Positions 1 to 9,546 of a stretch of 64,000 nt of DNA are shown here, piece after piece. The position numbers and the translations under genes were made by a program. Every line of letters starts with the position of its first letter. Position 1 is the stretch's first letter. This stretch comes from Melieria omissa (lineage: Eukaryota; Arthropoda; Insecta; Diptera; Ulidiidae): the NCBI GenBank assembly GCA_963971225.1, contig OZ020267.1:90447648-90511647 (forward strand), given 5' to 3'. The notes beneath the pieces are model-generated. The model searched no databases. It saw only the letters and a list, made by a program, of their open reading frames with translations, and had not been told where the DNA came from.

Positions 1-2383
1 AAGTCCGCAGGGTCTGACGGTATCATTCCAGCAATGCTACAACAGGCCGGAGACTGTATTCTGCAACCCCTGGTAAGCATCTTTAAGGGATGCTTATTAG
101 GGAATGTGTTGCCAAAGCAGTGGAGAGAGGTCAAAGTAGTATTTATACCAAAGGCAGGAAAACCCAGCCACACCACGGCTAAAGACTTTAGACCCATCAG
201 CCTCTCCTCATTCTTATTGAAAACGCTGGAGAGGCTACTGGACAAACATATAAGAGACAACTGGGGACTAGCTTCTGAGCTCTTCACTGCACAACATGCC
301 TACCTCAAGGGGTGGTCGGTGGACAGTGTACTGCACACCGTAGTTGCCCCCATAGAGAATTCGTGGTCCTTAAAGGAGTACACAATGCCGGCTTTCCTCG
401 ATATAGAGGGAGCTGTCAACAATGTCACCACGGAGGCCATAACAGAAGCACTTCGTGCTCATAGTGTGGAAAGCTTCGTTATCGATTGGGTTGGAACTAT
501 GCTGCAAGACAAGAAGGAGAGCCACAAGAGGTACACCCCAAGGTGGGGTGCTAGCTACTGGTAGAAGATGAGATTCTAAGAGTCTTTCAGAGAAGACGCA
601 TTAGAATAGTGGCCTATGCGGACGACATCGTCATCATGATACATGGCAAATTTTTTCCAACTATCAGTGAGCTGATGGAATCCTCATTGGCTCATTTGTC
701 AGCGTGGGCGAGGCCAACGGCCTCTGGATAAATCCTAAAAAGACCGAACTAGTCCTGTTCACCAAGAAAACGAAGATTCAGGAATTCGCTCTTCCCTGTG
801 TGGACGGGCATCCCCTGAAGCTATCAAAAGAGGCCAAATATCTTGGCATTATTCTGGACTCAAAACTTTCGTGGAAGCGAAACATTGAAGAAAGAATGAA
901 GAAGGGACTCAATGCGCTGTATGCCTGCAAGGGAGCCTTTGGTAAGAAATGGGGATTAAAACCGTATATCATCCATTGGATGTATACTGCGGTAATCAGA
1001 CCCATCATTACCTATGGTTCCATGGCCCATCATTCTCATGTATGGTGGCCATCCATGGACAAAAAGAGCAACCAAAGCAATCTGGAGAAAGTGCAGAGAT
1101 TTGCCACCTTGGCAATCACAGGGGCGGCAAAAAGCGCTCCGCGGATGGCCCTGGAAAAGTTTCTGCACCTTCCCCAGTGGTCTTGTTCGTAAAGGCCAGC
1201 GCAGCAAAGACAATCCTCAGGTTGAGGGAGTCTAACCAGCTGAAGCCAGGCAACTACGGACATTCCAGCATTATGAATGCTCGAATGACTAGCTCTACCG
1301 GACAAGGTCTTCTAGATAAGGCCACTGATTTCCTGGTAAAGCGCAGCGACTTCAAATCGAAGATCCCCATCGATTATTCCTACAGGGACAACTGGCAACA
1401 GCCCGAGGTGGAAGACTCTGCGGGAGTCTACTTTACTGACGGCTCGAAACCAGAGGATGGGTCCGGTGCGGGTGTCTACTGCGAAACGCAAAATGTGTAC
1501 TGGTCGAACAGACTACCAGACTATTGCAGCGTTTTCCAGTCGGAGGTTTTTGCCATCATGAAAGCAGCGCAGCACAATAAAAAACTCGGAACTTAGTGTG
1601 GCCGTCATTTGTAGCCAGGCTGCTCTAAAAGCAATTGAATCCACCGTAGTGAAATCAAAGGTAGTACTAGACTGTCGGTAAGCACTGGGTGGCATAAAAC
1701 AGTGCAGGGTCCGTCTGTGCTGGGTTCCCGGACATAGCAATATCGAAGGGAACGAGCAGGCGGACGAATTGCCCTTGCAGGGTCAGCGATGCCAGCCAGC
1801 GGGGTGGTCAACACGGTGCTACCACCGATCTCTGCTACTATGGTTTCAATAGGGGAGTGGCTTACACGACCTACAAATAGAGCCTGGACAACTAGGTGCG
1901 ACTCCAGGATTCCACGTACCCTGTACCGGCGCTCAACGCGAGAAAAACTAAGAGCCTTCTGCTCCTCGACAAGCATGCTATACGCATGGTCACGGGGGTA
2001 ATCACAGGTCACTGCGCCATTGGTGTCATGCTATGCAAATGGCGTTTGGCGACCGACGATTTATGCAGGAGCTGCGGAGACGAGGATGCAGTAGAATCGG
2101 TTGAGCATCTGCTATGCCACTGCCCATCACTACAAAGATGGGCAGACTCTTGAGGCAAGGTTCGCGGAGGTAGCAGACGCACAGATTACCGATCTACACA
2201 AATTCCTCGCCAAGACCAAATGGTTCCCAAAAGATCCCGCCTGGATCTACAGGGATCCCAACAGATAGAAAAAGGCACCGGTTTCTCCGAAAATGAAGGG
2301 ATTCACAATGGACCCAACAGGGTCTCCGAGTGGAAGTGCTTGCACAGTGCCGCACACGCTCTTTCCGTAACCTTACCTAACCT
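1..2383 (+). mobile_element. Degraded LINE (RNase H-bearing non-LTR retrotransposon), 3' part, family L1a
   Basis: This is the 3' half of a non-LTR retrotransposon ORF2, entering from the window edge. Reverse transcriptase motifs are visible in order: DGIIPAMLQ and FIPKAGK (40-170), FLDIEGA (about 395-415), and AYADDIVIM (about 613-640), the catalytic metal-binding loop. RNase H follows with YFTDGSKPEDGSGAGV (about 1430-1480), then a C-terminal CxxC...H...C zinc knuckle (CRSCGDEDAVESVEHLLCHC, about 2073-2130). The frame is broken several times, and the segment expected to read GVLSPLLW near 545-560 is missing, so it is dead. The 3' end, with CCTAACCTAAC-like repeats, closely matches the end of the LINE at 26531-30179, so both belong to one family. 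RNase H after RT points to the I/LOA/R1 side of the LINE tree rather than Jockey proper; the exact clade is not settled. Confidence 0.85.
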
Positions 2384-3208
2384 ACAGAGTTCACATACAT
2401 TTGTGTACTTTTTAGAATATTATTAGAAAAATATGGTTTTGTTGTAAAATGAATTGAACTGATATTTTTAATTAAATGTTTTAAATTTTTGCTGTTTTGT
2501 TTGTTATCAATTTTGAAAATAATTTAAAAGTGTACATTGTTCTTGAAAAACTGTAAAAAAAGAATCTTATGAATTGAATTCAGTATATTTGAAATTTCAT
2601 ATAATGGGGATATATGCAAGTAATGTTTAATTTAATTTAAAACAACTAGTTTAATTTCAAAACAACTAGTTTTAAATCAGTCAATTGCGGACTAATTATA
2701 AATTGGTTTGGAAACAACTAGTTATAAACTAGTTGCAAAGTCATGTAGAGGTAGACAATTGATGTGCTGCTTGGATATCGCCACGTTAAAATAATCACTT
2801 CTTTTCAAACAAAATAACTAATTTGTAATCAGTACTGTACAGAAAAAGACTAGTTATAAATTAGTTACATTTCCTGCAGGGGTGTGATCAGAACTTCAAC
2901 ACATTTACAAAAATTCTCGCTGAAACTAACACATAGACATTTGCAGGTAACCCTACAAGAACAGTGACGGTCATATGACCGACATGCCTGACCGAAATTT
3001 CGGTCAACTCTCCAAACAAAGTTTCTATAATTTTTGTACAGGCGGTGTGAAAAAACTGACTTTTTTGTTTCACTCTAACACATACCTTTCACGTATTAAA
3101 GAAAGTATAGCGCGTGTTTCAGTGCAAAGTGTTTTTGCTCTGCTCTAACGCATACCTATTCCAACCCCAAAATATTTAGTTTTATATAGCTGTCTCACTT
3201 ACATCAGC
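2384..3208. other. AT-rich spacer with clustered CTAGTT motifs
   Basis: No gene is visible. Between about 2640 and 2870 the hexamer CTAGTT or its complement AACTAG recurs at least five times, including the near-palindrome AACTAGTTATAAACTAGTT at about 2716-2736. This looks like decayed foldback DNA. Further right, 2951-3010 pairs with an inverted copy at 6147-6201. Confidence 0.4.
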
Positions 3209-3500
3209 AGCCGCCGTAACTCAGCTGGCTAGTGCGTTGGGCCGCGAATCAAGACTCGCGAGTTCAATACTCGGTTGCGTTAACACCGAAAAAAAAGAAA
3301 AACAACAACTTTTCTTTGGCGGCTGTCCTCTCAGCAGGAAATGGCAAACCTCTGAGAGTAAAATTGCTGATGAAAAAGCTCCCAACTCGCCGTTCGGGAT
3401 CGGCATAAAACTGCAGGTCGCTACCAACCTTGTAAAAATTTACACGCACAACATGGATGGTTGCGGGCCTTAGGTCGTAATCGGGCTGTCGTGCCAGTCA
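3209..3500 (+). mobile_element. tRNA-derived SINE, family SINE-B, near full length
   Basis: A short interspersed element. Its head resembles a tRNA: an A-box-like TAACTCAGCTGG and a weaker B-box-like AGTTCAATACTC fall within 3211-3270. An A-rich linker follows, then a central core (about 3340-3420) containing GGCAAACCTCTGAGAG and CGGCATAAAACTGCAGGTC, and a tail ending CGGGCTGTCGTGCCA. The same core and tail occur at 31745-31919 and, inverted, at 36455-36772. Such elements are transcribed by RNA polymerase III and mobilised by a partner LINE; no protein is encoded. Confidence 0.75.
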
Positions 3501-3921
3501 AGAAGAAGATCTCAGCTACTCCTGATGGAAATGTCAGTCAGTTGACCGCTCATGTGCCGAAATTTCTGACTGAAATGCTGATGCAAATATCGGTCACAAT
3601 GTGATGTATAAATCGGTCATTCATGACCAATACTCAATATTAAAAAAATGCAGATTTTTATTGAAAGTTTTTGGAAAACCCGTTTGCTTTAACTTCTGCC
3701 TGAATTTATTTTAAATTAATTTAAATGAAATAATATAAAAAAATTGAATTTAAAAAAATTTATTTGCGGTCCTGCTTGGCTGATCCCATATTGTCGCCAT
3801 TGAAGGCGTTTGCTTAGCGCGGCACATTTTGACATCGGCTTCCTTGGTCGCTTCGTTACTTGCAATGGCCCAATATTGAAGTTACTGAAAGTGCAAAATT
3901 ATTTAAATTTTCGAATAATAT
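3501..3921. other. AT-rich spacer, no gene seen
   Basis: I see no coding region. Motifs such as GACCGCTCATG, CGAAATTTCTGACTGAAATG and CGGTCATTCATGACC (3540-3630) resemble the inverted-repeat arms at 2951 and 6201, so this may be subterminal sequence of the same old DNA element. Confidence 0.3.
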
Positions 3922-4331
3922 TGTTACGAATACTAAGTCTAGTGGGCTGTTACGTATCTCTGGATGGTGTAATTTGAAAATAAAACACAGTCAGTTTCTT
4001 AAACGCAGACAATAAAATAAACCAACAGTCACTTTATTATTCACAGTTTACACTTTACTGTTAGTACACTTAAGTATTTGCTTAATCACTCCGTGTGGCC
4101 ACTTCACTTGTCAAAACCAGACTGACTCGCTGCGCCGCATCCGGCTGCCTTTTATACCTGCCAGGCCATCGCGCAGATCGTTCCCGCACATTCCGGAGTG
4201 GACTAAAAGTTTCCATCATTGCCAGGTTGGACTAAAAGTTACCATCGCGGCCGTCGTTGCCAGATTGGATTATAGCACGGCACGTAGCGGCAGGGTTGCT
4301 TTGCACAGCGACAGACTGTCTTATCGTTACA
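3922..4331 (-). mobile_element. Solo LTR of Gypsy family G2
   Basis: A 410 bp LTR without an internal region. It begins TGTTACGAATACTA and ends CTTATCGTTACA, as do the LTRs of the Gypsy element at 46120-51175, and shares long blocks with them (for example ACTCCGTGTGGC and GCTGCCTTTTATACCTG). It is flanked by the 4 bp duplication ATAT (3918-3921 and 4332-4335). This is the usual product of recombination between the two LTRs of one insertion. Orientation is assigned from the complete copy, which lies on the minus strand; there the promoter-like TATAAAAG falls within the LTR. Confidence 0.88.
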
Positions 4332-4379
4332 ATATTATTTAAATTAAATTTTAATTCGAATTCTTACCTTTCTTTCTGT

Positions 4380-4482
4380 TTTTCTTTTTTTTCGGCGTTT
4401 GAAGAAACCTGAACCTGGGGTCGCGCGTCGCATTTGATTCGCGGCCGCATGCATTAGCCAGCTGAACTACGGCAGCCTCCGG
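4380..4482 (-). mobile_element. SINE-B fragment, tRNA-like head only
   Basis: Read on the minus strand, this starts with GCTGCCGTAGTTCAGCTGGC and GCGGCCGCGAATCAAA and runs into CGCCGAAAAAAAAGAAAAAC. It matches the head and A-rich linker of the SINE-B copy at 3209. The central core and tail are absent, so it is a partial insertion or a decayed copy. Confidence 0.6.
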
Positions 4483-6146
4483 CTATTAATCATTTGTATT
4501 AACTACGATGCGAGTTCTTGTCAGCAGGTGTTTCTATTGTTATCTCATTCTTACACATGCGTGTATAAGCAATTAATGTTTCTATGGTTGTCAATTAGTT
4601 TTTTTCAGTTTAAATCAAAGACAAATTGCAGCGATATTTTGTCTCATATGGGCCAAATTTCCTGCAAATGTATTGGTAAATTAAAAAAATTGTATGAATG
4701 TAGTGGAGTTTCGGTCAGGGAGACCGTTTTTTTGGGGTAATATTTAAGTATGTTCAATGCAAGCGGGAAAAACATATATGAAGTGTTGGCAGTAAGCTCA
4801 GGGTACATTCGCCAACATCACAGTACAGCAATAGTGAAATATGAGTGAGAAAGCTTTTATACCTTGACATATGTGAAAAGCGTCAAAAAGTCAGGTGCGT
4901 TCAGGCGGGGAAAAAATTGACTGGAAAAAAATAAAAATTTGTCAAAATTAACTGAAAATCCTTCCTTTTTCTTCAACCGCCGAAGTGCTCATCCATACAC
5001 GTATAGAAACACATTCACAAAATTTCGTGTTTTCTGTCTCATCGCTTGCCTCCCTTTGATTTCCGAATGAAAACTTATTGTGAAGATAGGTTGCTGCCAA
5101 TATAGAAGTATTACATATATGGGGAAAAAGAAGTTTCAGTACGTTAAATTTCCCTGTATGAGAAAACGAGATGGCAATATACATACGGCACGTGCCGTTA
5201 TAACGCTTGCGCCCAAGACGCAAATTTCACGTGATTCTGAGAAGTGAAACAAACGAGTGTTAAAAAACAGGTCGGTGGAAAAATTAAAAAAAGATAAGTA
5301 CAATTGTTTATTTTTTTGTAATAAATACGTTTAAATGTTATTTAAAGTCGATGAGAAGCGTATCAAAAGAATTGTTTGCCTAATGTTAGCGTTCTTTTCA
5401 TTGAATCTTTGCAGATTGTGTTCAGCGCTAGCACTACTAACCTCAAAAATGTCGTGGACTGTAGGTGAATTTCATTTCATTATATTTGGAAAATTTTGAA
5501 AGATTTAATTTTTTTGTTTCATACTATACATGTGTTAGTTTTCAAAATAAATTCAATTTCAAATTAATGATTTTGTTCAGATGTACTGTGCTGTGTCTAG
5601 TGATTTGTCGATCCCATCACTAATCCGAATCTTTCTTTCTCCTCTTGTATTAATGTTCCCACTATTTTCTGCACCCCGGCTTCAGCCGGTCGTATCGTTT
5701 AATGTTTCGTGTACACTTGTTATTTGCACCTCACACAATAAAGAACCCTCAACCCGAACCACGGCGTATTTTTATTTATTCGCTCCGCCGCGAAAAGATT
5801 CAGATTTTTTAATCATAAAAACCCTTTTTTATAAATATAAACCTATGAAACAACAAAATACCAAGGCTTTTTTATTTTCAATCAGCTGTGATAGGTTCAA
5901 GTGGGATAGGAAGTCAAGTGTGATGTCATTTGATATCACTCGTGAAAGAGATGTACATCAGCAGTGACTTATCACACCTGATTGGGATTGATCATTGCTG
6001 ATTAAAGTGAGCGAGACCACTATATGTTAGACCACGTTTTAAATCACCTTTGTGCGAAGGTGATGCAGAATCACATGTACACAAAAATACCCATCACATT
6101 TTTCACACTGCTAGTGGAAAAATGATGGAGATTGTGATCGAAATTT
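4483..6146. other. AT-rich spacer, no recognisable gene
   Basis: No convincing gene. An open frame at 5581-5967 (128 codons) resembles nothing I know, and a polyadenylation-like AATAAAG sits inside it. The segment from about 5580 to 5800 could be part of an old LTR, but no boundaries or paired copy are visible. Confidence 0.4.
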
Positions 6147-6719
6147 CGTCACATGTGACCGTCATATGATGGATCAAATTATGGTCACTGTCCTTGCAGG
6201 GTGATGTACTACATTGGGCCATTATTATTGATGGGGCATTGTATACACTATAATATGTATTAAAATTTTTTATTAAAATTTTATGAAAACGAATTTAGTC
6301 TCGGGAAAATCCGTGACTTTGTTATGTATAATATTATTGCATGTTAGCCTGTACCATTTCCTTTTCAAAGAAATATAAAAGTGTATATTTTTGCGGCCAA
6401 CAGCTTTTCTTCATTAAAATTTCATTTAATTTTGTTTTCGGCCGTGTTTCGAAAAAATAAATATTATATAAAGATAAACAATAATTTTTAAACGGATTTT
6501 CTCTAAAAATTTTGTTTTAACTGTTTTATACTAAGGATATTTTTCGCTAGTAACTAATTATTAGTACAAATAAAAACCTAACATATTTCGTTCATAGCCA
6601 TATCGTGTATGGCTTACACTTTAAACTTTTACTCCGAATCATGCCTTTCATTAACGTTGCTAAAAAAAATCCTAGTTCATTAGATGTGGGAGCTAAACTT
6701 TGGGTTGGTTAGTGTCAGT

Positions 6720-7484
6720 CAACGATTAAGCGATGTGAAACTGGGAGAGTAAGCCGATTTTTGTGCGTTTTTTGCAATTCACGTACACAGTCCGTGTGTG
6801 CTGGCAGTGATCAGCTTTTCACTGTGTCTGCTCTTTTCCCGATATTAGGGATTAGGGATTCTTTACAATTATTTGCTTTTTAAAGTATGTTCTTATTAAT
6901 TTTCTGGATTAAATGCCAACACATGAACTTTTTTGGTTTAATTATGTAAATATTAATGAAAATATACCAAAGAACACAAAGCTAAATGCATTGAATATGA
7001 CAGGGTCAATTGCCGTCCTTTGTATTTCTCATTTCTTCAATTAGCGAATCTCTAACGATCAGGTATGCTTTTTTTGCTAAATGCTGTAGTTTGACCGCAG
7101 GGTTGTTTTTTTGAATGCAGCTTATAAAATCTTAATTTAACTGAATTAAAAGCATACCCAAAGATTATTTTGACGCTTTTGGGCAATAATATATTTTTCT
7201 AGTCAATTTTATACAAACGTATTACGAAATGGCACCAAAAATATACAAATAAAAAGACAAATTTCTTTGGTCACAAAAAATGACTCACACCAGCTACACT
7301 GGCAATTTGAAATCAACTAGAACAACAACCCCGTTTTAGAAATTTATATGGAGGAAAAAATACCTTCCTGATCAAGCTTGGGCCCTACTAGTCAGCCCCA
7401 AGGTTGCAATTTTGCAATAATATTAGTGTAATTCTGTGCATGTATTTCTACCGGCTCTCCCAGTTTCACATCGCTTAATCGTTG
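6720..7484. mobile_element. Non-autonomous DNA transposon (MITE), 8 bp duplication
   Basis: A 765 bp element with about 30 bp inverted ends: left CAACGATTAAGCGATGTGAA, right the reverse complement ending CGCTTAATCGTTG. It is flanked by a perfect 8 bp duplication, GTGTCAGT (6712-6719 and 7485-7492). No transposase reading frame is present. An 8 bp duplication is typical of hAT- and P-type transposases, so one of these probably moved it; the superfamily is inference. Confidence 0.82.
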
Positions 7485-7493
7485 GTGTCAGTG

Positions 7494-8301
7494 ACTACGA
7501 CTACGACGCGAAACTGAGAGGAGAAATGATTTTCAGATAATTTTTTGCTTTTTCCAACCGTCCGATAGTGTACGGGTTTTTTTACCCAAACATTCGCACA
7601 GCACCGGTTACCAGTCAATTGTAAGCATCTTAAAGTGATAACTTTTCTTATTTACTGTAAATATAACGTTGCGAAAAACCTTGTTTTACTGGTCGAAATA
7701 ATTTTGATTGTTACCCGTACCAACAGAAAGCATAAATAAATTATTTCAGACGGTAAACTCAGCAGATATTCGGTTGCTTGCATCTTAAAGTGATAACTTT
7801 TCTTATTTGCTGTAAATATAACGTTGCGAACCACCTTGTTTTACTGGTCGAAGTAATTTTGATTGTTATTTCATGTCTCATTGAGTTTGCGTTTCTATTG
7901 CAGCAAGAAACAGTGATGGCAAGTTGAACTCTTTTCAAACGCAGAGCTGCAACACAAGCAATTCAAACGTTAAGGCTTTGAGGGCAATCAGCAAAAACTG
8001 AAGTTAAATCATATTAAAATACGTTGGAACATACTTATGACGTTTTTCAGCAACAACATTTTTTTTGCAATCAATTTCCTATAAACGTACTACATAATGA
8101 AAGAAAAAAAAACAATTATTTTATTTGCAAATAAACTTCGAACGCACCAGCAGCCCTTGCCCTGACTTTTGTATGGCGAATTTGCTGTACGAACCCTAAT
8201 CAACTCTGGGGCCTTGTTTGACCGAATTTGCGACTCTGGGGCCTGGTTTGACCGACTTAGCAACCGTGACTCCTCTCAGTTTCGCGTCATGTAGTCATTG
8301 C
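7494..8301. mobile_element. Second inverted-repeat element, adjacent to the first
   Basis: The left arm (about 7498-7521) has GACGCGAAACTGAGAGGAG and is matched in inverted form at about 8272-8292 (CTCCTCTCAGTTTCGCGTC). The interior has no coding capacity and carries a direct duplication of about 90 bp. No clean target-site duplication could be read. It abuts the duplication of the element at 6720-7484, and both interiors have similar AT-rich motifs, so the two may be related families. Confidence 0.6.
7621..7866 (+). repeat. Direct repeat of about 90 bp
   Basis: The block at about 7624-7715 (containing CATCTTAAAGTGATAACTTT and ATATAACGTTGCGAA) recurs at about 7784-7867 with few differences. 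It lies inside the inverted-repeat element at 7494-8301. The 61-residue minus-strand open frame across the second copy is incidental. Confidence 0.8.
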
Positions 8302-8316
8302 AAAGTATATCCTAAG

Positions 8317-8585
8317 CATGATACAAAAATATACAGGTAGATTCAATTGAGCAAAATTAAAAGTCATTTGCTTTTTTGACAAATAAAAATAAAATTTTAA
8401 GGGTGCAAAAACAAGTAAAAAATACAGAAACTGAATCATATACTACATAAACTGATTGTGTGAAATTGCAGCTCTGTAGCAAAAATTAAAATAGTAGTAC
8501 AAAATTTGTAAACAAATATTTTTTTCCAATTGTCAATTTTATTTTATCTGTCGCATTGAAACTACCTGTATATTTTTGTATCATG
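8317..8585. mobile_element. Short MITE with 24 bp perfect inverted ends
   Basis: A 269 bp element beginning CATGATACAAAAATATACAG and ending with its reverse complement. The flank TATCCTAAG at 8308-8316 recurs on the right, but that copy is interrupted by the SINE at 8593-8991 and becomes complete (8997-9005) when the SINE and its own duplication are removed. This supports a 9 bp (or 8 bp) target duplication. There is no coding capacity. Confidence 0.75.
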
Positions 8586-8592
8586 TATCCTA

Positions 8593-8991
8593 GGTTAGGT
8601 TAGGTTGCGGTGGCTGCCTCTATGAGAGACACACTCGGAGGCCTGAAAGGCCCATTGTGATACCACATATTTCACCCGTTTTTGAACTGTGTATGCAACA
8701 CTGTTTTGCCAACATATGTTACAGTACACATTTCAAACGGATGGGGAAAGGGGGAGGGGACCTACAGTTTAACGCCGAATCCGAACGGCGATTGGCAGTT
8801 TTTCGTTCACACTTGGAGGTTTTGCCATTGCCTGCCAAGAGCGGACTTGTGCGATTCTTGTAATTCACATTCCCTTCATGTGGATAGCGATAGAAGTAGA
8901 TGAGTTGTTCACCAGCCCGAGCCAGGAATTGAACCTGGAGCCTTTGGTATGAGAAGCCAGCGCGCTACCCGCTCGACTATCGAGGCCGACT
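8593..8991 (-). mobile_element. tRNA-derived SINE, family SINE-A, with LINE-derived 3' tail
   Basis: On the minus strand the head (8988 down to about 8910) is tRNA-like, with A box TAGTCGAGCGGGTAG and B box GGTTCAATTCC. A central core follows (about 8840-8755) that resembles the SINE-B core (GACCTACAGTTT...CCGAACGGC on the plus strand). The last 70 bases, CACAATGGGCC...GGCCTCCGAGTG...CCTAACCTAACC, match the 3' end of the LINE at 26531-30179. A 12 bp duplication, TCATGTATCCTA (8581-8592 and 8992-9003), proves insertion. It landed in the right-hand duplication of the neighbouring MITE. The sequence is a SINE, not a functional tRNA gene; I do not assign the source anticodon. Confidence 0.85.
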
Positions 8992-9005
8992 TCATGTATC
9001 CTAAG

Positions 9006-9205
9006 TAGCGCCACTCTTTTTTGGCCGGTCACTAGTGGCAGTGTTGCCGCAGAAGCAGTGCTACCCCATAACGATTTTCTGTTGGTTTTGGGAGTAAATT
9101 TGATGCCTAATTTTCTGACTGCTCTTTCCAATCAAGAAATAAAGAAATGTTTGAAAGATTAAATATATATATATATATATAAAATTACTGTAGAAATACA
9201 ATAGT
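9006..9205. other. Short spacer with (AT)n microsatellite
   Basis: Contains an (AT)n run at about 9161-9182. The left part (9003-9050: CTAAGTAGCGCC...CACTAGTGGCAG) has an inverted counterpart at about 16805-16918. The 5 bp ATAGT at 9201-9205 is the left target duplication of the BEL element. Confidence 0.5.
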
Positions 9206-9525
9206 TGTAATAATAAAACGCAACCGGATTTACATCAATTGAGTTTATTTGTTGAATGTTGCTTGGTCTTAGTTTATAAACAGGTGTTGTTGTTTTAAAT
9301 TACTGGTGGTTGGCAATTGTCAATTGTATTGGTTGTTGATCGGCGGTTGCTTGGCGGTTGTTTATTGGCAGTTTTTTCGCTGCCGCCCTACTCGACTGCT
9401 TCCTTCGCGCGTTTCTTTCTGACTGACTTCCCGGCTCCTTTTCCCGACGGCTGATGCTGCCACCCTGCACTTGAACAGTGCGGCCACTGACGATTTAAAT
9501 GGTGTAGCCATATCTGCTCCTTACA
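9206..9525 (-). repeat. BEL/Pao 3' LTR
   Basis: 320 bp terminal repeat, paired with 14563-14910. It starts TGTAATAATAAAACGCAACC and ends TCTGCTCCTTACA. Compared with the other LTR it lacks a block near GGCGATTAAGTGGCGG. Confidence 0.9.
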
Positions 9526-9546
9526 CCCCACCCCCCGTGAATCTCA

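Larger units (their letters stand above)
2951..6201. repeat. Imperfect inverted repeats bounding a 3.2 kb interval
   Basis: The sequence at 2951-3010 (starting CCCTACAAGAACAGTGAC) reappears in inverted form at about 6147-6201 (starting CCCTGCAAGGACAGTGAC when read on the minus strand). Both arms also share CATATGAC and GAAATTTCG. They could be the termini of one old DNA transposon later enlarged by a SINE and a solo LTR, or two separate short elements in opposite orientation. I could not find a clear target-site duplication, so the single-element reading is tentative. Confidence 0.35.

Noticed and set aside
3211..3270. Functional tRNA gene
   Set aside because: Head of SINE-B; the same head recurs at other sites and pairing is imperfect.
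5581..5967. 128-codon open frame as a gene
   Set aside because: No motif or family resemblance, no splice or promoter context, and AT-rich chance frames of this size are common here.
8910..8990. Functional tRNA gene
   Set aside because: A and B boxes exist, but the sequence continues directly into a SINE body with a target duplication and LINE tail.
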